Below the pieces are notes generated by a model. The model was not told where the DNA came from and searched no databases. It saw nothing but the letters and a program-made list of their open reading frames with translations. DNA of 64,000 bases, taken from positions 1 to 64,000 of the forward strand of contig CAZSAT010000024.1 in NCBI GenBank assembly GCA_964604675.1, read 5' to 3'. This document shows positions 57,837 to 64,000 of the stretch, in pieces; the first letter of the stretch is position 1, and each line of letters opens with the position of its first letter. The translations under genes and the position numbers were made by a program. The DNA is from CAZSAT01 sp964604675. GTDB lineage: Bacteria; Myxococcota_A; UBA796; CAJQPC01.

Positions 57837-59276
57837 ATGCTGAGCGCACTTCTTCTGGGTTCCGGCGTGGCCATGGCCGCGCAGGACGAGGTCACCTGGG
57901 GCGTAGCCGGTGGCTGGATCGAGATGGACGTGGCGGAGTCTCTGGCGTCCACCTGGACCGCCGTGCCGCGCATCGGCTACGGCCTGGGCGATGCTGTGAG
58001 CCTCGAGTTCGACCTGGGCTATGCGCAGGGCCGGACCACCAACCTCGGCTACGTGTACCACCTGGCCACGCCGCGCGTGAACCTGCGGCTGGCGGCCTTC
58101 CCCAACCGGCGCGTGCACCCCTTCGTGGTGGCGGGCCCCGGCATCTTCTGGCGCGCCGTCGGGCGCGACGAGGGCACCTACGGCTTCGAGCCGAACGAGC
58201 AGGAGTGGGGCAACTACAAGAACCCCGACGCCGATGGCCTGGCGAACGCGGGCGTCGGCTTCGCGATCGACCTGAGCCCCGGCATGGCTCTGCGGGTCGA
58301 CGGACGCTGGCTCTACAGCTTCGGCCAGGAGCCCCACGGTGGCCACGCCGACGCGTTCAACGACGTGGAGCTCACCGGCTCGCTGGCCTGGACCCCGGCG
58401 GCGAGGAACCGCGACCGGGATCTCGATGGGCTGGTCGATCGGGTGGATCAGTGCCCGTCGCAACCCGAGGACATCGACGGCTTCGAGGACACCGACGGCT
58501 GCGCGGAGCCGGACAACGACGGCGACGGCTTCGTGGACGTCGCCGACAGCTGCCCGCTGGCAGCCGAGGACTTCGACGGCTTCCGCGACACCGACGGCTG
58601 CCCCGAGGACGACAACGACGCCGACGGCCTGATCGACGCCTGGGACGCTTGCCCGGACGTGCGCGAGGACGAGGACGGCTTCGAGGACCAGGACGGCTGC
58701 CCCGACCCGGACAACGACGGCGACGGCGTGGTCGACCTGCGCGACAGCTGCCCGCTCGATCCCGAGGACCTGGACGGGGTGGCGGACTTCGACGGGTGCC
58801 CCGAGCTCGACGACGACGGCGACGGCCTGGTCGAGGGCGACCTCTGCCCGCTGGAGCCCGAGGTGTTCAACGGCTACCTCGACGACGACGGCTGCCCCGA
58901 CAGCGCCGAGCTGGCGCGCTTCACGGGCATCATCGAGGGCGTGAACTTCCACACGGGCAGCGCCGAGATCACCGTGGACACGTACCGGCTGCTCGACGAG
59001 GCCTCGGGCGTGCTGACGCAGTTCCCCACGCTGCACGTCGAGGTGCACGGGCACACCGACAGCGTGGGTGACGAGGCCGCGAACCAGGCGCTCAGCGAGG
59101 CGCGTGCCGCCGCGGTGGTGGACTACCTGGTCCGTCGCGGCGTCGACCGCGAGCGCCTGAGCTCCGCGGGGTTCGGCGAGTCCAAGCCCCTGGTCACCAA
59201 CGACTCGAGCTTCGGCAAGGCGGTCAACCGCCGGGTCGAGTTCCACATCGTGCAGGACGGGCTGGTGCAAGGGTAG
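57837..59276 (+). CDS. TSP3-repeat OmpA family outer-membrane protein (paralogue)
   Basis: 479 residues. Signal MLSALLLGSGVAMAAQ, a barrel region (about 20-185) with WGVAGGWIEMD and GYAQGRTTNLGYVYHL, then six to seven TSP3-type repeats (DTDGCAEPDNDGDGF and variants) at about 190-355, and a C-terminal OmpA domain with VEVHGHTDSVGDEAANQALS, RAAAVVDYLVRRGV and NRRVEFHIV. The barrel and hinge phrases NYKNPDADGLANAGVG and EPHGG are shared with the protein at 21870, so the two are full-length paralogues. It would link the outer membrane to peptidoglycan. It has an excellent ribosome-binding site. Confidence 0.9.
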   Translation: MLSALLLGSGVAMAAQDEVTWGVAGGWIEMDVAESLASTWTAVPRIGYGLGDAVSLEFDLGYAQGRTTNLGYVYHLATPRVNLRLAAFPNRRVHPFVVAGPGIFWRAVGRDEGTYGFEPNEQEWGNYKNPDADGLANAGVGFAIDLSPGMALRVDGRWLYSFGQEPHGGHADAFNDVELTGSLAWTPAARNRDRDLDGLVDRVDQCPSQPEDIDGFEDTDGCAEPDNDGDGFVDVADSCPLAAEDFDGFRDTDGCPEDDNDADGLIDAWDACPDVREDEDGFEDQDGCPDPDNDGDGVVDLRDSCPLDPEDLDGVADFDGCPELDDDGDGLVEGDLCPLEPEVFNGYLDDDGCPDSAELARFTGIIEGVNFHTGSAEITVDTYRLLDEASGVLTQFPTLHVEVHGHTDSVGDEAANQALSEARAAAVVDYLVRRGVDRERLSSAGFGESKPLVTNDSSFGKAVNRRVEFHIVQDGLVQG

Positions 59277-59279
59277 GGC

Positions 59280-61076
59280 TCACCTCCGTGAGCGACGCTC
59301 CCTGGCCACCAGGCCGATGAGCGTCAACCAGCCCAGCCCGCCCAGCCGGGTGCCCCAGAGCCAGCCGGCCGGGCGGTAGCGCAGCACCACCTGCTCGCCG
59401 GCCTCGACGTCGAGCGTCATGCGGCCCTCGAAGGCGCGCACGGGCCGGTCGGCGGTCCAGCCCGGCGCCCAGGCCTCTGCGACCTCCAGGCGTCCGGAGG
59501 CCGGCACCTCGATCGTGATGGTGCCCGCGCTTCGCGACCACGTGGCCCGCCGGCCCTGCACGTGCGCGAAGCCGGGGCCGGGATCGACCGCGTAGATCGC
59601 GAGGGGCGCGTCGACGGCCACGGCCGTGAGTCCGCTCGGCACGGCGTCGAGCGGCTCGGGCGCCACCAGGGCGCGCACGTCCCAGGCCTGGAGGAGCCGG
59701 AGGTCGGGCACCGTGGCCACCTGGAACCAGGGGCGCTCGAGGACGGGGTCGAAGCGCGCCATCAAGGCTTCGGTGTCCCGGCTGACCGGCAGATCGTAGC
59801 CCCGCATGTCCCGGAGGCCCACCAGGCTTCCGGTGTTGGGCTGGAGCGCCCATCCGAGCCCGAGGACCCGCCCCTCCGCCGCCGTGGCCCTGAGGACATC
59901 GACCCACGGAGCGGGCTCGGGCGCGTGCTGCGCAGGGTCGAGCCCCGCCTGATCGTCGTGGCGCGCCCAGGCGGCCGTGGCGAGCACGAGGAGCGCAGGG
60001 CCTGCATGGCGCCAGCGCGCCGCGCCGTGGGCGGCGGCCAGCGCCAACAGCAGCGCGCCGACGCTGCCGAGCCGGGCGGTGTTGAGCACGGGCAGCCCCA
60101 CGAGCGCCACGCCCACGCACGCCGCCCAGGCCATCCAGAGACCGCGGCTCGGACGAGCGCCGAGCGCAGCGAACACCAACACGCCGAGCCCGGGGTGCAG
60201 CACCCCGTCGGCCCAGACGCCGCTGCCCGTGTAGCCCTCGGCTGCGGGGTGCCCCCACCAGCCCGGCCACACGAGATCGAGCAGCTGGGCGGGCGCGAGG
60301 CGGTTTCCGCCGTGGGCGGCGAGGGTGGCGCTCCGCTCCAGTTGCTCCAGGAAGGGCACCCACAGCGGCGCCGAGATGAGGCCGCCGAGCGCCAGGCCTG
60401 CGATGGTCCGCGACGCGCCCCTGCGTCGCGCCACGCTCCAACACAGCGCCATGCCCAGGCCGTAGGCCGCGGTCTCCGGATGGCCGCCGCCGACCAGTCC
60501 AGCAGCGGTCAGCGCGATGGCCGGCACCGACCGCCGCTCCACCGCCCACAACAGCCAGGGCACCCAGGCAAAGGTCGCCGCGTGAGGATGGAGCAGCCAC
60601 ACCATCACGTACGGCCCGGTCGACGCGCCGACGCCGGCCACGGCGGATGGCCAGCGTGCCAGGTGCAGGGCACGCGCCAGCAGGAAGGCGCCCACGCCCG
60701 TCCAGGCGAGCACCCACCACACGCCGAGATCCTGGGCGACGTCGGGCCACGGCACCAGCGCGTGGAGCCACGTCACCGGCGAGCCCACCATGCTCTGCAT
60801 GTCGGCGAGCAGCGGGGCCCCTCCGTAGAGATCGGGGTTCCACAGCGGAGCTTCGCCGCTTCGCAGGGCCTCGACGACGCGCGCCCGGAGTCCGGCGAAC
60901 TGCAGCGCGGGATCGGAGAGCGCTGGGTGCCGCACGTGCCCGCCGGCCACCTGCTGGAACGCGTGGTGCACGCTCAGGTGGTCGTCGGCGGAGACCACGC
61001 GCGGGCCTGGAAGCGCACCCGGGAACAGCAGGCACGGGGCCAGCAGCACGAACAGGATCGGGAGCCAGCGACGCAC
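59280..61076 (-). CDS. YfhO-like polytopic membrane protein
   Basis: 598 residues. After an N-terminal helix comes a large loop with SADDHLSVHHAFQQVAGG and LWNPDLYGGAPLLADMQS, characteristic of YfhO-family proteins, then about ten membrane helices and a C-terminal beta-sandwich (VAEAWAPGWTADRPVRAFEG, QVVLRYRPAGWLWGTRLG). It probably works in the inner membrane on lipid-linked sugars. It has the same layout as the product of 52272. GTG start. Its stop is three bases from the stop of the OmpA gene. Confidence 0.65.
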   Translation of the reverse strand: MRRWLPILFVLLAPCLLFPGALPGPRVVSADDHLSVHHAFQQVAGGHVRHPALSDPALQFAGLRARVVEALRSGEAPLWNPDLYGGAPLLADMQSMVGSPVTWLHALVPWPDVAQDLGVWWVLAWTGVGAFLLARALHLARWPSAVAGVGASTGPYVMVWLLHPHAATFAWVPWLLWAVERRSVPAIALTAAGLVGGGHPETAAYGLGMALCWSVARRRGASRTIAGLALGGLISAPLWVPFLEQLERSATLAAHGGNRLAPAQLLDLVWPGWWGHPAAEGYTGSGVWADGVLHPGLGVLVFAALGARPSRGLWMAWAACVGVALVGLPVLNTARLGSVGALLLALAAAHGAARWRHAGPALLVLATAAWARHDDQAGLDPAQHAPEPAPWVDVLRATAAEGRVLGLGWALQPNTGSLVGLRDMRGYDLPVSRDTEALMARFDPVLERPWFQVATVPDLRLLQAWDVRALVAPEPLDAVPSGLTAVAVDAPLAIYAVDPGPGFAHVQGRRATWSRSAGTITIEVPASGRLEVAEAWAPGWTADRPVRAFEGRMTLDVEAGEQVVLRYRPAGWLWGTRLGGLGWLTLIGLVARERRSRR

Positions 61077-61110
61077 GCCTCATCCTCGCATCGGGGGTTA
61101 GGCTCGGGCC

Positions 61111-61689
61111 ATGGCGAGCAAGTCCGATGCGCGGCGCGCGAAGCGTCGACAGAAGCAGAAGCAGAAGGCCCGGGTGCGCTCCCAGCGCTCGAGCCGGCCG
61201 GGACCAGGCGCCCCGAGCGGCCGCCAACGGGGCGTGCCGGTCGACGTCGCGGTCGGCTGGCCGGTGTCCGATGGCTGGATCTCGAGCACCTGGTACGAGC
61301 AGGGCCCCGAGGTGCACGCCGCCTTCGTCCGGCAGCACGAGGACGGGAGGGTGGCCGGCGCCCTCTTCCACCTCGACCTGGGCACCGGGCAGGTGCTCGA
61401 GGCGCGCACGGTCTCCGGTTCCGAGGGGCAGCTCAACGCCGAGTTGTCCCGCCGGTCGAGCGAAGAGCGGCCCATGGTGCAGGTGCCCGGCACCACCGTG
61501 GTGAAGGCCGCTCTGGACTGCGCGGAGTACGGCGTGGCGCGGGGCCTGGAGGTTCCCCCGTCGTTCGAGTCGGCCTGCGCTCTCTTCGGGCAGCTCAACG
61601 CCTCCGACACCGAGGTCGAGCTCCTGCTCGGCCCCGAGCCGGCCGGCGCCAGCGCGACGAAGGCGAAGAGGGGCTGGTGGCCCTTCTGA
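61111..61689 (+). CDS. Hypothetical protein with basic N-terminus
   Basis: 192 residues. The first 40 residues are strongly basic (KSDARRAKRRQKQKQKARVR), recalling nucleic-acid-binding or SEC-C-type tails, followed by a mixed alpha/beta domain with ISSTWYEQGPEVHAAFVRQ and DGRVAGALFHLDLGTGQVL. I do not recognise a family. There is no signal peptide. It is convergent with the small outer-membrane-type gene, the stops being adjacent. Confidence 0.55.
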   Translation: MASKSDARRAKRRQKQKQKARVRSQRSSRPGPGAPSGRQRGVPVDVAVGWPVSDGWISSTWYEQGPEVHAAFVRQHEDGRVAGALFHLDLGTGQVLEARTVSGSEGQLNAELSRRSSEERPMVQVPGTTVVKAALDCAEYGVARGLEVPPSFESACALFGQLNASDTEVELLLGPEPAGASATKAKRGWWPF

Positions 61690-62265
61690 TCAGGGCGTGA
61701 AGCGCACGCCAGCGATGCCGCGCACGGCGGGGTAGGCCGGGACCAGCGGGTAGCTGGTGGCCTCGAACGACAGGCTGGCAGAGTCGATGGTGTACCGCGC
61801 CACGTGCCAGCTGGCGTCGGCCTCGATGAAGGGCGCGACGCGTCCCGGGCGCTCCAGGCCGAAGCCCCCGTCGGCGGCCGGCACCAGCCGACCGAGCTCC
61901 AGGCGTTCGCCGTAGTGGGACACGCTGCCGCCGAGGATCAGGTAGGGCCGCACCGGCTCCGCGGGCCAGTAGGGGAGGCGCACGTGGCCGCTCAGGCGGA
62001 ACAGTCGGCCGGGCGCGTCGACGTCGGCGCCGTCGGTCCAGCCTTCGCCCCTGATCGCGACGTGATCGATCGACACGGTCGCGTCGAAGCGCTCGTCGAC
62101 GAGCCAGCCCGCGCCGACGCGGCCGGCGAAGCCTCCGCCCCAGCCGAAGATCAGCAGCTCCTCGTCCTGTGCGCGCAGCACGATGGGGTACACGGCCCCT
62201 CCCGCGTACCCGCCCCCGACGTCCACGTGAGGCGCGGCGAGCGCCCATCCGCACAGCATCCACAT
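61690..62265 (-). CDS. Small outer-membrane beta-barrel-like protein
   Basis: 191 residues. MWMLCGWALAAPHVDVGGGYAGG gives a short signal ending ALAA, then eight or so amphipathic strands with alternating hydrophobic residues (LLIFGWGGGFAGRVGAGWLV, GHVRLPYWPAEP, LILGGSVSHYGERLELG) and the ending AGVRFTP, the usual look of small OmpX/OmpW-like barrels. Function unknown. The start could be ATG 62265 or ATG 62259. It is divergent from the nitrilase gene. Confidence 0.6.
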   Translation of the reverse strand: MWMLCGWALAAPHVDVGGGYAGGAVYPIVLRAQDEELLIFGWGGGFAGRVGAGWLVDERFDATVSIDHVAIRGEGWTDGADVDAPGRLFRLSGHVRLPYWPAEPVRPYLILGGSVSHYGERLELGRLVPAADGGFGLERPGRVAPFIEADASWHVARYTIDSASLSFEATSYPLVPAYPAVRGIAGVRFTP

Positions 62266-62289
62266 CGGGCGCGAGGCTAACCTCAGCTC

Positions 62290-63048
62290 GTGAGGGTCGC
62301 AGCACTCCAGTACCGACCGCCCAAGGGTCGCCCAGCACGGGCACGCCGCGAGCTCGTGGCCTGGGCCGAGCGTGCCGGGCAGCTGGGCACGGACGTGCTG
62401 GTGTGTCCGGAGCTCGCCACCACCGGCTACGTCTGGCGCGATCGCGCGGCGCTCCTCCCCCATGCCGAGCCCGCTGAAGGCCCGACCTTCGCGGCGCTCG
62501 CCGAGGTCGCGCGGGCCCACGGCATGTGGATCGTGTGCGGCTACCCCGAGCGCGCAGGGGATCTGCTCTACAACGCAGCGCTCGTGATCAGCCACACCGG
62601 GACGCTGGTCGACAGCTACCGCAAGGTGCTGCTCTTCCGCGAGGACCTGCACTGGTCCGAGCCCGGCGACCACCGCCTGCTGTGCACCACGCCCTTCGGC
62701 ACCCTGGCCACGGGCATCTGCATGGACCTGAACGATCCTGGCTTCACCCGATTCCTGGCCCGCCGCCAGCCCGACGTGGTGGCCTTCTGCACCAACTGGG
62801 TCGACCAGGGCGAGCGGGTGGAGTGGTACTGGCGCGAACGCCTGGCCGGGGTGCGCGGCCTGTTCGTGGCGGCCGACAGCTGGGGCGACGACGAAGGCAT
62901 CCGCTTCTACGGACGGAGCGGGGTCCTCCGAGGGGGTCGAACGCTCCTCCAGCTCGGTCCGAACGGAGACGGGTTGATCTACGGGTCGGAGGGAAACTTC
63001 ACGTCGACGGCGACCTCTTCGTCGTCGGACACCTCGGGCGCGCGGTAG
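62290..63048 (+). CDS. Carbon-nitrogen hydrolase (nitrilase superfamily)
   Basis: 252 residues. The catalytic triad is visible as Glu in VCPELATTGY, Lys in SYRKVLLF and Cys in GICMDLNDP. The C-terminal part (VAFCTNWVDQG, LFVAADSWG, GRSGVLRGG) also follows the family. The last 25 residues (FTSTATSSSSDTSGAR) do not look like a nitrilase tail and lie over a minus-strand gene, so a frameshift or a truncated end should be considered. The substrate amide is unknown. GTG start at 62290. Confidence 0.75.
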   Translation: MRVAALQYRPPKGRPARARRELVAWAERAGQLGTDVLVCPELATTGYVWRDRAALLPHAEPAEGPTFAALAEVARAHGMWIVCGYPERAGDLLYNAALVISHTGTLVDSYRKVLLFREDLHWSEPGDHRLLCTTPFGTLATGICMDLNDPGFTRFLARRQPDVVAFCTNWVDQGERVEWYWRERLAGVRGLFVAADSWGDDEGIRFYGRSGVLRGGRTLLQLGPNGDGLIYGSEGNFTSTATSSSSDTSGAR

Positions 63049-63170
63049 CTGTCGCGCTCCGCTCGGCTGGCATCGCGCTTCCTGCGTTCGTCGGCCAGGA
63101 TCACCGCGGCGACCCGCCGGGCGAGGATGAGGGGTGCGTCCACGGCGAGACGAAGGGCGCGCGCGAGCAT
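62979..63170 (-). CDS. Possible small protein overlapping the nitrilase 3' end
   Basis: 63 residues. A hydrophobic, amphipathic N-terminal half (MLARALRLAVDAPLILARRV) is followed by a charged stretch and a strongly acidic tail (APEVSDDEEVAVDVKF). This composition looks more protein-like than the nitrilase tail it overlaps antisense for 70 bases. A weak ribosome-binding site (AGGATAGG) is about 12 bases before the ATG. No family recognised; either this or the nitrilase C-terminus is misread. Confidence 0.4.
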   Translation of the reverse strand: MLARALRLAVDAPLILARRVAAVILADERRKRDASRAERDSYRAPEVSDDEEVAVDVKFPSDP

Positions 63171-63219
63171 GGAGAGAGCCTATCCTGTTGTTGGTGGACA
63201 CCAGCTTGGAGCAGGAAGC

Positions 63220-64000
63220 GTGATCGGACTGGGCCCCTTCGACCTCGAGCTCGTGCTGGGTGAGGGGGCCATGGGGCGTGTGTGGAGCGGCACCGATCGG
63301 CGAAACGGTCGGCGCGCCGCGGTCAAGGTGCTGCGCTTCGGCGACGGCGGCAGCTCCCGCAGCACCCATGCCCTGTTCAACGAGATCCGCGCCGTGGCCG
63401 GCCTGGATCACCCCTACATCGTGCACATGGTCGATCACGGGGTCGTGTCGGACGAGGAGGCGCGCGCTGGCGGAGGGCGCCTTCCGGAGCGGGCGCCCTG
63501 GCTCGCGATGGAGTTGGCTGCGGGTTCGCTCGAGGAACGGCTGGGCTCCTTCCAGGACTGGGGCGAGCTGCGCACGCTGTTGTTGGCGCTGTTGGACGCC
63601 CTCGCCCACGCCCACGCCCGGGGCGTCATCCACCGGGACCTGAAGCCCGCGAACGTGCTCATGGGTCGGCATGGTCCGCTGCTGAGCGACTTCGGGCTGG
63701 CGCAGGTGCACTCGCGCAGCTTCCGTGAGGGGCAGATGGAGGCCACGGCCGGCACACCGGCGTACATGTCGCCGGAGCAGATCGAGGGGCGCTGGCGGGA
63801 TCACGGGCCCTGGACCGACCTCTACGCGCTGGGCTGCATGGCCTGGGAGCTGACCTGTGGCATGCCCCCGTTCTACGAGGGGGAGCCTCGCGCCATCCTG
63901 CAGAAGCACCTCCGCGCGTCGCCACCGCGCTTCCGTCCGCGGCTCGCCGTGCCGCGTGGGCTCGACGTGTGGCTCGCCCACCTGCTGGAGAAGCGGGCCG
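63220..64000 (+). CDS. Ser/Thr protein kinase (3' truncated by the window)
   Basis: At least 260 residues; the frame is open to the window end. A PKN-type kinase domain starts at once: GPFDLELVLGEGAMGRVW, VKVL (catalytic Lys), the catalytic loop HRDLKPANVL, SDFGLA and AGTPAYMSPEQ, then TDLYALGCMAWELTCGMPPF. Motifs for activity are intact. The GTG at 63220 has GCAGGAAG upstream. Further C-terminal domains cannot be seen. Confidence 0.85.
   Translation, partial: MIGLGPFDLELVLGEGAMGRVWSGTDRRNGRRAAVKVLRFGDGGSSRSTHALFNEIRAVAGLDHPYIVHMVDHGVVSDEEARAGGGRLPERAPWLAMELAAGSLEERLGSFQDWGELRTLLLALLDALAHAHARGVIHRDLKPANVLMGRHGPLLSDFGLAQVHSRSFREGQMEATAGTPAYMSPEQIEGRWRDHGPWTDLYALGCMAWELTCGMPPFYEGEPRAILQKHLRASPPRFRPRLAVPRGLDVWLAHLLEKRA

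Noticed and set aside
1..64000. tRNA, rRNA, insertion sequences, phage genes or integrase attachment sites
   Set aside because: No CCA-ended cloverleaf, rRNA core motif, transposase, integrase or flanking direct repeats were recognised by eye; a tRNAscan or ISfinder run could still find something short.

Overview
This is a very GC-rich, densely coded bacterial chromosome segment. It carries eukaryotic-like Ser/Thr protein kinases (three, one cut by the window end), FHA domains, many short lipoproteins with calcium-type DxDGDG repeats (thrombospondin type 3, MopE, FG-GAP), two TSP3-OmpA proteins, a CHAT protease and frequent GTG starts. Together these point to Myxococcota or a related deltaproteobacterial lineage. 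That placement is inference from gene content: there is no rRNA, tRNA, insertion sequence, phage gene or CRISPR array in the window to confirm it. No gene-free stretch exceeds about 250 bases.

Layout. 1-6.8 kb: the tail of an unknown gene, an esterase-like lipoprotein, a FabL-type enoyl-ACP reductase and a parvulin lipoprotein on the minus strand, then a radical SAM enzyme, a thioredoxin-TPR protein and a DUF4126 membrane protein on the plus strand. 7.0-11.2 kb: a beta-oxidation operon (FadN-type multifunctional enzyme, thiolase, SDR) preceded by a promoter and an 18-bp palindrome resembling the TetR-type FadR operator. 11.2-18 kb: signalling and orphan genes, including a kinase fused to a formylglycine-enzyme-like domain, an FHA regulator, a PEBP protein and a CHAT / Clp-N-like / FHA fusion. 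18.1-23.4 kb: a surface-protein operon (TSP3-VWA lipoprotein, ThuA-like lipoprotein, secreted protein, TSP3-OmpA). 23.4-27.7 kb: a membrane protein, the leucyltransferase Bpt, an enoyl-CoA hydratase and an FG-GAP lipoprotein.

27.7-37.3 kb (minus): a tight five-gene operon in which a HEAT-like protein and an HD-domain protein appear twice, all four sharing a related N-terminal module, followed by a 1097-residue kinase-ATPase-TPR protein. This is the strongest candidate for an undescribed system. 37.4-39.9 kb: a DpgA-like type III polyketide synthase, a crotonase and a GNAT acetyltransferase. 40-43.7 kb: a MopE/FG-GAP lipoprotein and the RNA helicase DbpA. 43.7-47.6 kb (minus): a coupled operon of a SPASM-like protein, an ABC exporter pair, a DegT-type aminotransferase and prepilin peptidase. 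47.7-49.4 kb: a haem lipoprotein overlapped with a di-haem outer-membrane barrel protein.

49.5-52.2 kb (minus): a membrane-anchored LuxR-type protein, and a JAMM-like secreted protein, small secreted protein and CysM-like synthase in an order recalling mec-cysO-cysM. 52.3-61.1 kb: two YfhO-like membrane proteins, an operon of two radical SAM enzymes with a secreted protein and a TonB-like protein, and a second TSP3-OmpA paralogue with a good sigma-70 promoter. 61.1-64 kb: small orphan genes, a nitrilase-family enzyme and a truncated kinase.

Many neighbouring genes overlap by 1-4 bases (TGATG, GTGA, ATGA), so translational coupling is the rule, and these overlaps decide most of the GTG starts chosen here. 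All functional calls rest on motif recognition by eye; no database search was run.
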